DNA of 18,950 nt from an uncultured Bacteroidales bacterium (GTDB lineage: Bacteria; Bacteroidota; Bacteroidia; Bacteroidales; Paludibacteraceae). A program made the position numbers and the translations under genes. The stretch is taken from the NCBI GenBank assembly GCA_946184195.1, contig CAMHEP010000017.1, forward strand, positions 1 through 18,950, given 5' to 3'. This document shows positions 1 through 7,087 of this stretch, piece by piece; positions within the stretch are counted from its first letter, which is position 1, and each line of letters begins with the position of its first letter. Under the pieces are notes generated by a model. That model had not been told where the DNA came from. It did no database searches and saw only the letters and a program-made list of their open reading frames with translations.

Positions 1-1
1 T

Positions 2-1417
2 GACCCGCTCTTCCAAGCCACAACGTATACCATGACGGATAATCTGCAGAATGTGGGAACATTGTGGATGATAGGATACAAGGCTATCAACATGACCAAC
101 ACGCTTATTGGGACATTGGATGAGAGTCAAACTGCGAACAAGCAGACCCTGGGTGAAGCCTATTTCATGCGTGCCCTCCTTCATCTTAATATGGTGACAC
201 TTTACGCAAAACCCTATTCCTATGGACGCGATAATATGGGTGTACCTTTGCGAACAACAATGATTACGGATGAAACAAAACGCAACTCAGTTGGCATGGT
301 GTATGACCAAATTGTAGCCGACCTCAAAAAAGCCTCTGCTTTGTTGGCTACAGAGTCACGTGGCAATGCCGGCTATCCATGCAAAGATGCAGCATTAGGG
401 TTGCTCAGCCGTGTCTATCTCTACATGGAGGATTATGACAATTGTATCGCCATCGTGAATGAGATGCTGGGCTCAGCTTCTCCCGCAAGCAAACTGGATC
501 CGGATTTATCTACCTATTTTGCAAACGCCAAAACCTCAAAGGAAACACTCTTCTGTATCGCCCACGAGATGATAGAAGATAGAGGGCAGAGTTCCATTGG
601 CTCTATGTACAATAAGGACGGAGGCGGTTGGGGCGAAGTGTATCCGTCCTTCCCGCTACTCGCCCTCTATTCCCGCTACCCGATGGATGTACGGTATAGT
701 GCCTTTATCCTTCCTAAGTACAAAGATGATGCTGCCCCAAGTACTACCTACAAGTTCTATATTCCTAATGGCGAAACGGGAACCGTTAAAAAACGTGATG
801 TAAAAAAGGTGACCGGTTACTATGATAGCGCTACGGATTCCTATTATTTCTTCGATGAAGGCGTCAAATATACTATCGAAAAACGGCTCGTTCAGGGAGA
901 ATATCCGGAGTACCACGTCAACTACAAGGGAGAAGATTTACTCATAATGTATTTGCCCGAGAATATGGATACGCGAGAGACATATCCTAAGTTCTATGTG
1001 AAAAAAATTGGCTATCAGGACGGAATACCCACCCTCTCATCGCCTGTAGTTCTCCGCTGGGCTGAAGTCATTCTCAATCGTGCTGAAGCGTATGCCCGCA
1101 CCGGAGAAGATGCCAAGGCATTGGCAGACGTGGATGCCATTCGTACCCGTGCTGGTATTCCCGCTTCCGGACTCTTCTCATCGAATATGCATGGATACAC
1201 GAATGTCATTGATATCGTTATGGATGAACGCCGACTTGAACTTGCCTTTGAGGGACACCGTATGTTCGATGTCTTTCGCAACAAGAAGAATATGAATCGC
1301 CAATATCCGGGTGTACAGGAATGGAAAGAAGTACTTTATACTGACCCTCACACCCAATATCCGATACCAAATGGCGAATGGACAGTCAGTCATATTACGC
1401 AAAATCCGGGATATTAA
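2..1417 (+). CDS. SusD/RagB-family outer-membrane nutrient-binding lipoprotein, 5' end cut off by the window
   Basis: SusD homologues sit on the cell surface as the lid of a TonB-dependent SusC transporter and bind the glycan to be imported. The frame is open to the first bases of the window, so the signal peptide and lipobox lie outside; 471 residues are visible. The N-terminal half shows the family pattern of a helical repeat region (GEAYFMRALLHLNMV, then YDQIVADLKKASALL). The C-terminal half has the hallmark RWAEVILNRAEAYARTG, AIRTRAGIP, MDERRLELAFEGHRMFDVFR and the terminal YPIPNGEW...QNPGY. A SusC gene is expected just upstream but cannot be seen. A further lipoprotein gene follows after 52 nt, so this is probably one operon of a polysaccharide-utilisation-type locus. 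The substrate cannot be read from the sequence. Confidence 0.95.
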   Translation, partial: DPLFQATTYTMTDNLQNVGTLWMIGYKAINMTNTLIGTLDESQTANKQTLGEAYFMRALLHLNMVTLYAKPYSYGRDNMGVPLRTTMITDETKRNSVGMVYDQIVADLKKASALLATESRGNAGYPCKDAALGLLSRVYLYMEDYDNCIAIVNEMLGSASPASKLDPDLSTYFANAKTSKETLFCIAHEMIEDRGQSSIGSMYNKDGGGWGEVYPSFPLLALYSRYPMDVRYSAFILPKYKDDAAPSTTYKFYIPNGETGTVKKRDVKKVTGYYDSATDSYYFFDEGVKYTIEKRLVQGEYPEYHVNYKGEDLLIMYLPENMDTRETYPKFYVKKIGYQDGIPTLSSPVVLRWAEVILNRAEAYARTGEDAKALADVDAIRTRAGIPASGLFSSNMHGYTNVIDIVMDERRLELAFEGHRMFDVFRNKKNMNRQYPGVQEWKEVLYTDPHTQYPIPNGEWTVSHITQNPGY

Positions 1418-1469
1418 TATTCCACTAAATACCGCTATACAATTACTAATCAACTAAATTTTTACTATT

Positions 1470-2210
1470 ATGAAACTAAATTGGAAAATTGCACTTATGT
1501 GCGTTCTCGCAATCGCAATGGTTGCTTGTAAAAGTAAGGATGAGCCTGAATCCGGTTCTCAAGGTGGCGGACAGTCTGATTATAAAAGTCCTATTAGTGT
1601 GAGGGATCAATCTGTCGCCGATTGGGATGCCTTGGATCAATCTAAGGTAAAGAAAGCTGTTTGTCCTGAGTTGCCTTATTTCGCTGGTTTAAAAGAGGCT
1701 AAGGTATATGCAGATGCAGTATGTATTAACTTCATGTTGACCTTTGACCCTGAAGCTATGCAAAGCCACACGGATGTGGATGGTATACATGTGTACATCA
1801 ATACCGATAATAGTGACGCCACAGGTGGATACTGGGATTTGTTTGCTCCGATTAACGGAGGTAATATTGATATCTTGCTCGAAGGCGCCCTCTGGGATGC
1901 TGACGGTAACGAGCTTTCTTATGCTCCCAGTGTAGAACGCTGGAATGGTCCCCTCAATGGTGAAGGATGGTACTGGGAGCCGGTACCTGCTTCCACCGGT
2001 GTGACTGCAAGTCAATTGGTTGGCGATAACATTGTAGAGTGCCGTATCCTTAAAGAGTTGGTTCCTGCCAAATGGGACAAAGATGCTTTTGAAATAGGCT
2101 TTGATATCTACCAGAACTTTGAGCCTGTAGGTCTACTTCCTCAAAGCAACAGACCGGATGGTGAAAATATCGGTCGTGCTCTGAAGATGTACGTGGAATT
2201 TGACAAGTAA
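1470..2210 (+). CDS. Surface lipoprotein, candidate glycan-binding protein (SusE-position, CBM9/DOMON-like)
   Basis: The 246-residue product has a lipoprotein signal peptide ending in the lipobox AMVAC (Cys20), followed by an acidic, Gly-rich flexible stretch (residues 21-38). Lipoproteins exported to the Bacteroidota surface often carry such acidic residues after the cysteine. The mature part begins with an ADWDALD segment (50-56) resembling the 'DGxxxDW' start of CBM9-like beta-sandwich domains, then KVYADAVCINFMLTFD and HVYINTDNSDATGGYW, a run of predicted beta strands. It lies between a SusD gene and a DUF4874/4832 gene, where surface glycan-binding proteins are usually found. The lipoprotein call is strong. 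Glycan binding is inferred from position and fold-like pattern, and no catalytic motif is visible. Confidence 0.8.
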   Translation: MKLNWKIALMCVLAIAMVACKSKDEPESGSQGGGQSDYKSPISVRDQSVADWDALDQSKVKKAVCPELPYFAGLKEAKVYADAVCINFMLTFDPEAMQSHTDVDGIHVYINTDNSDATGGYWDLFAPINGGNIDILLEGALWDADGNELSYAPSVERWNGPLNGEGWYWEPVPASTGVTASQLVGDNIVECRILKELVPAKWDKDAFEIGFDIYQNFEPVGLLPQSNRPDGENIGRALKMYVEFDK

Positions 2211-2228
2211 TATCAAAATCAAACTTGT

Positions 2229-3641
2229 ATGCAAACAAAAATTTGGATAATAGCCTTCGTCCTGTTATTGGTGGCGTGCAAAGGAAATAAATCGTCAGAA
2301 CCGGATGTCCCTGAGGTACCGGATCCTAAAGGCACAATTTATTTCACTGAAACAGATGAGCAGATGTGTAATCCGGAACGCGGTTTTTATACCCAAAAGT
2401 ATTACACCACTGCGGATTTAGAGGATACCGTTTCTGTTGAATCTATCATCAGTAGCAGGGATAATAGTCATGTGACGCTCTATCTTCACTCGTATTATCT
2501 AACCGATTATATTGAGAGTGATATCGCACAAGCGTTCTTGGATCGCATGGATCGGAATATGAATGCCCTGCGTGCAGGCGGTGCTAAGGCTATATTGCGG
2601 TTTTCATACAAGTCCAATCATAGTCTTGACGACAAACCTTGGGATGCTAAGCAAGAATGGGCATTGAAGCATATTGACCAAATCGCCCCCTATCTGATGA
2701 AGCATGCTGATGTGATTTATTGCGTCCAGGCAGGCTTCATCGGATCATGGGGTGAATGGTACTATACAACTAATTACCAGCAAAACCCATCCAAGGATTC
2801 GGGCTATGAAAAACGTTGGCCGGTGGCAGAACGTTTGATGGAAGTTGTACCTGCTGACAGGCAGATTTGTTTCCGTCAGCCGCAGTTCAAGATTCGCTAC
2901 CTCCGTACACATGATATGGCAGTTTCTCCCCTGACGGCAAGCGAGGCGTATCAGCCTACCATTAAGGCTCGTTGGGCAGGTCATAACGACTGTTTTGTAT
3001 CTTCTGTTAACGATGTGGGTACTTATCATAACGACGAGGAACGAGCCTTCTGGGCAGAGGATACCAAATATACCCTCATGGGAGGCGAGACTTGCGAAGA
3101 ATGTGAGTACTCCAATGGCGAGAACGCTGTCCGCGAGATGGAGAAATACCATTGGTCCTACCTCTGCAACTCCTATCATCCAACTATACTTGCCTCGTGG
3201 GTAAATACAGGACATTATGATGTCATCAAACGCCGACTTGGTTATCGTTTTGCACTCGACAAGGCTTCTTTCACTCAGCAGCCCAAGGCAGGTGAGAAAT
3301 TCGAGATGAGACTGACGCTGCACAACTCCGGTTTCGCAGCTCCTGCAAATAAACGGGCTGTTGAATTGGTGTTCGTCAAGTCGGGTGAGCATACTCAAAA
3401 GTATGTGTTCCCGCAGACGGCTATTGATCCGCGTTTTTGGTTGCCAAAGCAATCGCATCAAGCGCTGCTCCTGTGTAACTTGCCGAAGGATATGCACGGC
3501 GAGTATCATGTGTGCCTCAATCTGCCGGACCCGTATCCGTCGCTCCATGATGACCCGCGATATAGTATTCGTCTGGCGAATACCAACATGTGGGATCAGG
3601 AGACCGGCTATAACTATCTCACAACCGTGACTGTTGACTAA
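2229..3641 (+). CDS. DUF4874/DUF4832 family lipoprotein, possible glycoside-hydrolase-like barrel protein
   Basis: The 470-residue product has a lipobox LLVAC (Cys17) and a short linker to about residue 35. The N-terminal domain starts with NPERGFY (49-55 region), the signature of DUF4874. It continues through LRFSYKSN (about 123-130) and GFIGSWGEWYYT (about 169-180), a strand-end motif with Trp-Gly-Glu-Trp as in TIM-barrel glycosidases. The DUF4832 part follows with HNDCFVSS.NDVGTYHNDEE and SYHPTILASW, then a C-terminal beta-sandwich from about residue 345. The pairing of these two domains is a known family; its enzymatic activity is, to my knowledge, not settled. The start is 18 nt after the preceding gene's stop, so it is in the same operon as SusD and probably acts on or binds the same glycan at the cell surface. 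Confidence 0.85.
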   Translation: MQTKIWIIAFVLLLVACKGNKSSEPDVPEVPDPKGTIYFTETDEQMCNPERGFYTQKYYTTADLEDTVSVESIISSRDNSHVTLYLHSYYLTDYIESDIAQAFLDRMDRNMNALRAGGAKAILRFSYKSNHSLDDKPWDAKQEWALKHIDQIAPYLMKHADVIYCVQAGFIGSWGEWYYTTNYQQNPSKDSGYEKRWPVAERLMEVVPADRQICFRQPQFKIRYLRTHDMAVSPLTASEAYQPTIKARWAGHNDCFVSSVNDVGTYHNDEERAFWAEDTKYTLMGGETCEECEYSNGENAVREMEKYHWSYLCNSYHPTILASWVNTGHYDVIKRRLGYRFALDKASFTQQPKAGEKFEMRLTLHNSGFAAPANKRAVELVFVKSGEHTQKYVFPQTAIDPRFWLPKQSHQALLLCNLPKDMHGEYHVCLNLPDPYPSLHDDPRYSIRLANTNMWDQETGYNYLTTVTVD

Positions 3642-3738
3642 GTAACCCAATGAACAAATAAATGAACCATACGGCGAAGCAGATTGTTCGACCGTAGGGA
3701 GATTAGAAATAGTAAATGACTAAATCGTAAATGGTTTT
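3642..3738 (+). other. Intergenic spacer with a short ~7-nt periodic run
   Basis: This is the 97-nt gap before the transporter gene. I see no TAnnTTTG promoter or strong terminator. At 3707-3734 there is a loose repeat of AAAT(A/C)GT-type units (AAATAGT, AAATGACT, AAATCGT, AAATGG) ending just before the ATG. It is similar in style, though not in sequence, to the heptamer arrays elsewhere in the window. Confidence 0.4.
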
Positions 3739-4611
3739 ATGAAAGATAAACTTTGGCTTCTCTTTATCCTCATCACTGTGGTTACTTGGGGTGTATGGGG
3801 TGCTTTCTCGGGCTATCAGATTCAGCATGGTATACCTGATACGGTAGTCTATATCGTATGGGCATTGTCCATGATACCCTGCGCCCTTGTGGCACTCATT
3901 ATCAACAAGGGTAAATTCCTCTGTGATGCCAAATCGGCTCTCTTGGGATGTACGGTGGGATTATTAGGTGCCGGCGGACAGTTGGTACTCTTCAAGGCAT
4001 TAACCCTTGGTCCATCGTATATCATCTATCCTTTTATCTCGATGTCGCCCGTGATAGTCATTGCTTTGGCTGCCCTTTTTCTCCACGAGAAAGCTACACG
4101 TTGGCAGATGGCAGGTATTATTGTTGCCTTAGTCGCTATTCTCTTGCTCTCGCTTGAGACGGGGCAAGAGGGTAGTCCTGTTAGCGGTTGGCTTTGGATA
4201 GTGTTGGCATGTCTGGTGCTATTGGCATGGGGCGTGCAAGGGTTCTTTATGAAGTTTGCCAATAACTCCATGGACGCTGAGTCCATCTTCTGCTGGATGG
4301 CAATCACTGCCGTATTGCTCATTCCTGTAGCCTACTATATGGATGGCGCTGCGCCTGCCTTTTTTGCGGGTGAGGATGCCGCTGTCCAATGTGCTGCCTC
4401 CTTCGGCATTCAGATACTTAACTCCATAGGTGCGTTGACACTGGTCTATGCCTATAGGTACGGAAAGGCTGTGGTTGTATCTCCTATGGAAGGGTTATCG
4501 CCCATGGTAACCGTTCTGCTGTCGTTGATTATTCTTCAGGTCATTCCAAATCCCTTACAGATAGCGGGTATCTGTTGTGCGGCTTTTGCCATGTACGCCC
4601 TCTCTAAATAA
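3739..4611 (+). CDS. EamA/DMT-superfamily inner-membrane transporter
   Basis: The 290-residue protein is almost wholly hydrophobic and predicted to have about ten membrane segments. It has the internal duplication typical of drug/metabolite transporters: a first EamA unit at about 5-140 and a second at about 150-288. Family features include the WGVWGAFSGY opening, the GGQLVLFKALTLGPSYIIYPF stretch late in unit one and GKAVVVSPMEGLSPMVTVLLS at the matching place in unit two. Length is normal (usually 280-300). It follows the surface lipoprotein genes after 97 nt. It could export or import a metabolite linked to the locus, or be unrelated; family membership does not fix the substrate. The annotated ATG is the first in frame and starts MKDKLWLL, a plausible short cytoplasmic N-terminus. 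Confidence 0.9.
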   Translation: MKDKLWLLFILITVVTWGVWGAFSGYQIQHGIPDTVVYIVWALSMIPCALVALIINKGKFLCDAKSALLGCTVGLLGAGGQLVLFKALTLGPSYIIYPFISMSPVIVIALAALFLHEKATRWQMAGIIVALVAILLLSLETGQEGSPVSGWLWIVLACLVLLAWGVQGFFMKFANNSMDAESIFCWMAITAVLLIPVAYYMDGAAPAFFAGEDAAVQCAASFGIQILNSIGALTLVYAYRYGKAVVVSPMEGLSPMVTVLLSLIILQVIPNPLQIAGICCAAFAMYALSK

Positions 4612-4618
4612 CTCCCAC

Positions 4619-4638
4619 ATCGACCATGCGTGGTCGAT
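4619..4638 (+). terminator. Perfect 8-bp stem-loop between transporter and secreted-protein genes
   Basis: ATCGACCA (4619-4626) pairs exactly with TGGTCGAT (4631-4638) around the loop TGCG. It starts 8 nt after the transporter stop codon. There is no run of T behind it (TCTTAACAAC), so it is at best a weak intrinsic terminator. It could equally be an mRNA-end or processing stem. Confidence 0.45.
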
Positions 4639-4655
4639 CTTAACAACTTATTATC

Positions 4656-6266
4656 ATGAAAAAGACTACCCTTCTTACAATGGCCCTTATGGCGGCAATC
4701 AGCATCAATGCCACCGTCGTCAATCTCGACTTGAGCAAAGCACAAGCCACCTCCACAGCCGGCTCCGCTACGCTGGCGTATGACGCCGCTAACGGCGAAC
4801 TGACTGTTAACTGGACCGTCAACACAGGATGGGAAGTGACGGGTATCAACATCCCCCTTAGAAGTATGACGGGCATTGTTTCACTGCAATTTGATTTCCA
4901 GGGAGACGGTTCCGCTGTCGATTTCCTGCACTACCTCGTGGACGAACAGGGAAACCAGTGGTGGGACGAGAACGGATGGTATAATCTGGAATCTACGGAT
5001 TGGACATCTGCTTCGCTGGCTCCTTCCAAACCGCTCTGGTGTACTCCTTCTTATGAGTTCGGCGCCTCGCCTATTCTGGGTCTCCGCTTTGTAGCAAACC
5101 CCGAAAACCCCACTTCCGGCACGTTCAAACTGCGTAATGTCAAACTCATTACTTCCGGTGAGGGAGATACTCCGGTAAACCCCGAAGGACAGTCGCTGCC
5201 CCTCACCTACAACGGCGAGGTACTGCCCATCAACACCGAGTTCACCCGCACCATGAGCGGACAGATAGGTCAGAACATCGGCATCCCCGAAGTGTCCGGC
5301 ATTGCCTGCTCGCGTGTCACACCGGGATATATATGGATGCATAGCGATGAGACCGATGCGAACACCAACCCCTTCATCGTCGCTACCGACGAGACAGGTT
5401 CCCTCTTGGCGGCCAAGGTAACCTTCGACCATGTCTATCGGTGGGACTGGGAAGATATGTGTGGCGGTGTTTATAATAACAAGAACTACCTCTTCATTGG
5501 CGGTTTCGGCGATAACAACCATACCGACGGCAATTATTGCATCATCTATTTCGAGGAACCGGCTATCAACCCCGCCAACCCCAATATCTCTGTACAGGCC
5601 AAACGTATCAAGTTCGCCTATCCGGACGGACAGAAACATAACTGCGAATCGATGATGTATGATAATATGGAGCAGATACTCTATATTGTCACTAAGGTCT
5701 ATGATAACGTCAATCAGGTCTATAGTCTGCCTTTCCGTCTCAACTACGGCGATACACTGAAAACCCTCACCTATGTCTGCGACCTTGGAGTGACATCCGA
5801 TATAGGCGAAGGAGAATTTCAGGGGAGCAACCACCGCTATAAAGGCTTCCATCTCGCTACGGCGGCAGATATATCGCCCGACGGCAGACATATTCTTATC
5901 AAAAACCACAACAACTACGTGGCCATCTATTCATGGGTGCTCTATTGGGAGCGTGTCGGCAACGAGAGTATTGCCGAGACACTCACAAACCGTCAACCGC
6001 AAGTGATTGACTGTTACGAGTACGAATGGCAGGGAGAAGCCATCGCATGGCGCGATAATAATACCTTTTACACCACTTCCGACTCTGACGTAAACAGCGA
6101 ACCACCTATCTACAAGTATGAAAGAAGTGGTCTCAGTGATGTGGAACAGATTGAAACCGCTACTCGTCAAGGTGAGCGTAAACTTGTGCTTATTGATGGC
6201 GCACTCTATGTCTATGGTCAGGACGGTGCAGTCTATTCTATCGATGGACGACGCCTCACCCCGTAA
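4656..6266 (+). CDS. Secreted protein with N-terminal beta-sandwich and predicted beta-propeller
   Basis: The 536-residue product has a standard signal peptide (MKKTTLLTMALMAAISINA, cleavage likely after Ala19) and no lipobox. Residues about 20-165 read as a carbohydrate-binding-like jelly roll (SLQFDFQGDG, HYLVDEQGNQWWDENGWY, TSGTFKLRNVKL), followed by a Gly/Pro linker (167-180). Residues about 185-490 repeat strand patterns of a beta-propeller, including PEVSGIACSR.TPGYIWMHSDE, DWEDMCGG and YLFIGGFGDNNH, as in phytase-esterase-like or SdiA-regulated-type propellers. The last 30 residues (KLVLIDGALYVYGQDGAVYS then IDGRRLTP) resemble short C-terminal tails common on secreted Bacteroidales proteins, but lack a full type IX sorting domain. 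Function is unknown. An extracellular binding or hydrolytic role is inferred only from the domain layout. Confidence 0.8.
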   Translation: MKKTTLLTMALMAAISINATVVNLDLSKAQATSTAGSATLAYDAANGELTVNWTVNTGWEVTGINIPLRSMTGIVSLQFDFQGDGSAVDFLHYLVDEQGNQWWDENGWYNLESTDWTSASLAPSKPLWCTPSYEFGASPILGLRFVANPENPTSGTFKLRNVKLITSGEGDTPVNPEGQSLPLTYNGEVLPINTEFTRTMSGQIGQNIGIPEVSGIACSRVTPGYIWMHSDETDANTNPFIVATDETGSLLAAKVTFDHVYRWDWEDMCGGVYNNKNYLFIGGFGDNNHTDGNYCIIYFEEPAINPANPNISVQAKRIKFAYPDGQKHNCESMMYDNMEQILYIVTKVYDNVNQVYSLPFRLNYGDTLKTLTYVCDLGVTSDIGEGEFQGSNHRYKGFHLATAADISPDGRHILIKNHNNYVAIYSWVLYWERVGNESIAETLTNRQPQVIDCYEYEWQGEAIAWRDNNTFYTTSDSDVNSEPPIYKYERSGLSDVEQIETATRQGERKLVLIDGALYVYGQDGAVYSIDGRRLTP

Positions 6267-6342
6267 TTACGAAGTCATAATCGACAGAACGAAGTGGCGG
6301 AGACCCTCCGTTTGTGTGGCAGAGAAGGCCCTGTCCTTCTTT

Positions 6343-6383
6343 AAAAGAAATTAGGAACACTAGTCAGTGCTCCTAATTCTTTT
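6343..6383 (-). terminator. Duplicated copy of the tRNA-Ser(UGA) terminator hairpin
   Basis: AAAAGAAATTAGGAACAC (6343-6360) pairs with GTGCTCCTAATTCTTTT (6367-6383) with one bulge and one mismatch. Read on the minus strand the stem ends in a T-rich tail. It also lies 77 nt after the plus-strand secreted-protein gene and could stop transcription from both sides. Confidence 0.6.
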
Positions 6384-6386
6384 AAG

Positions 6387-6405
6387 CGGAAAGAGAGGAT
6401 TCGAA
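6387..6405 (-). pseudogene. 3' fragment of tRNA-Ser(UGA)
   Basis: This 19-nt remnant matches the acceptor 3' strand, discriminator and half of the T arm up to the TTCGAA of the T loop. It has lost one G of the T stem compared with the intact gene. It arose with the tandem duplication and cannot make a tRNA. Confidence 0.8.
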
Positions 6406-6483
6406 AATTACGAAGTCATAATCGACAGAACGAAGTGGCGGAGAACCCCCGTTTGTGTGGCTGAGAAGGCCCTGTCCTTCTTT

Positions 6484-6524
6484 AAAAGAAATTAGGAACA
6501 CCGGTCAGTGCTCCTAATTCTTTT
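6484..6524 (-). terminator. Intrinsic terminator of tRNA-Ser(UGA)
   Basis: The stem starts 4 nt after the tRNA's discriminator base. On the minus strand it reads AAAAGAATTAGGAGCAC, loop TGACCG, then GTGTTCCTAATTTCTTTT, a 17-bp near-perfect stem closing in T-rich sequence. Confidence 0.75.
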
Positions 6525-6527
6525 AAG

Positions 6528-6612
6528 CGGAAAGAGAGGGATTCGAACCCCCGAACCCTTGCGGGTCAACGGTTTTCAAGACCGCCGCGATCGACCACTC
6601 CGCCATCTTTCC
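6528..6612 (-). tRNA. tRNA-Ser (anticodon UGA)
   Basis: The 85-nt gene on the minus strand has a 7-bp acceptor stem (GGAAAGA with TCTTTCC) and discriminator G. The D arm is GGAGTGGTCGATC. The anticodon stem-loop GCGGT-CTTGAAA-ACCGT places TGA at 34-36. The long variable arm (GACCCGCAAGGGTTC) is the class II mark of serine tRNAs, and the T arm carries GGTTCGAATCC. The 3' CCA is not encoded. It is the only minus-strand gene in the window and decodes UCN codons, mainly UCA. Confidence 0.96.
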
Positions 6613-6789
6613 TTAATTATATAGATTGTATGATGTCGTTTCCTTCGTACATTGAACTTTGTCCCATTATTCATTCCTTGGCTCCCATCCGAGGGATGAG
6701 CTCTTTGAGGCATCCCGAGGATAGAGCGGAGCGCTCCGACGCCTGCTGAACGAGTTCAGCCTTTGCGGCTGGAGCAACGAACACGACTG
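6613..6789 (-). ncRNA. Structured 5' leader of the tRNA-Ser(UGA) transcript
   Basis: About 170 nt separate the promoter from the tRNA. On the minus strand the leader contains several short stems: AGCC-GCAAA-GGCT, CTGAAC-TC-GTTCAG, a GGAGCGCTCC palindrome and CATCCCTCGGATGGG. No ORF with a credible start is present. It is probably removed by RNase P and other nucleases; a regulatory role is not shown. Confidence 0.5.
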
Positions 6790-6821
6790 CAAAGGTACAA
6801 CAAAAAATCCGTTCCTGCAAG
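6790..6821 (-). promoter_or_regulatory. Bacteroidota promoter for tRNA-Ser(UGA)
   Basis: On the minus strand the -33 box CTTG (6821-6818) is followed by exactly 20 nt and the -7 box TACCTTTG (6797-6790), then CA. This fits the Bacteroidota primary sigma consensus TTTG / TAnnTTTG. Confidence 0.85.
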
Positions 6822-6915
6822 ATTTTTGTGTTAAAAAAACGCAGAATCATTGCTTTTTATCCTTTTTTTGTTGTTTTCGAATATAAGATTTAACTATAGT
6901 TACTATTGCAAGTAG

Positions 6916-6961
6916 AAAACAACGATTTGCCGTTTTCCTTAGGCAAGTCGTTGTTTTTTTT
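6916..6961 (+). terminator. Strong hairpin with T tract, directly abutting the next promoter
   Basis: AACAACGATTTGCC (6918-6931) pairs with GGCAAGTCGTTGTT (6942-6955) with a single G-T wobble position. The stem extends into flanking A and T runs and ends in eight T (6954-6961). It has the form of a rho-independent terminator. No plus-strand gene lies within 640 nt upstream, so it may insulate the following promoter from read-through, and the A run lets it work on the other strand as well. Confidence 0.75.
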
Positions 6962-6990
6962 GTGTATATCGATTTTTTTACGTACCTTTG
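6959..6990 (+). promoter_or_regulatory. Promoter of the eptA-like / methyltransferase / queA / tatD operon
   Basis: TTTG (6959-6962), 20 nt, TACCTTTG (6983-6990), then CA: an exact Bacteroidota consensus. Its -33 box lies inside the T tract of the preceding terminator. It puts transcription start near 6997, so the coding region must begin downstream. Confidence 0.88.
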
Positions 6991-7033
6991 CACCCTGATA
7001 ATTAATATATATGGTACTTTGAATAAATCCTTC

Positions 7034-7087
7034 ATACATCGTATATCGTCCCTTCGTACATCGTACCTTTGTCCTTTGTACTTTAAA
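7034..7087 (+). repeat. Degenerate heptad run just upstream of the start codon
   Basis: The leader reads as consecutive 7-nt steps (CGTACAT, CGTACCT, TTGTCCT, TTGTACT) running into the ATG at 7088. A 24-nt part (7051-7074) closely matches 6642-6664 in the tRNA leader. A second TACCTTTG at 7064-7071 has no -33 partner at the right distance. Function unknown. Confidence 0.4.

Larger units (their letters stand above)
6265..6547. repeat. 141/142-bp tandem direct duplication that includes the 3' end of tRNA-Ser(UGA)
   Basis: Copy 1 is 6265-6405 and copy 2 is 6406-6547. They differ at only a few positions: two changes near 6304-6307, one at 6321, two near 6361, and a one-base deletion in copy 1's tRNA part. 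Each copy holds about 75 nt of flanking DNA, a terminator-like hairpin, and the last ~19 nt of the tRNA gene. Only copy 2 continues into a complete tRNA. Copy 1 begins at the stop codon of the upstream protein gene. Confidence 0.95.

Noticed and set aside
2745..3650. Minus-strand ORF of 301 codons opposite the DUF4874/4832 gene
   Set aside because: No recognisable protein motif and fully antisense to a well-supported lipoprotein gene; a shadow frame.
4881..5909. Minus-strand ORF of 342 codons opposite the secreted beta-propeller gene
   Set aside because: Antisense to a gene with signal peptide and domain structure; composition looks like reverse-frame reading.
4656..6266. Truncation of the secreted protein by the duplication next to its stop codon
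   Set aside because: In a tandem duplication the left junction is the native one, and the short tail ending in IDGRRLTP is a normal type of C-terminus for such proteins.
6265..6354. Peptide NYEVIIDRTKW... readable in both copies of the 141-bp duplication, in frame to a TAG
   Set aside because: Both copies keep the frame only because the duplication is recent. There is no start codon of its own, and two of the three changes alter the peptide.
6387..6612. attL/attR pair of an existing integrated element
   Set aside because: Only about 140 bp lie between the two tRNA 3' ends and no integrase is present; at most a scar, treated as a finding on the duplication.
6962..7087. N-terminal extension of the EptA-like gene from an upstream ATG
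   Set aside because: That ATG lies between the -33 and -7 boxes of the promoter and so is not transcribed. The extension has no family resemblance, and the fold starts at the ATG at 7088.
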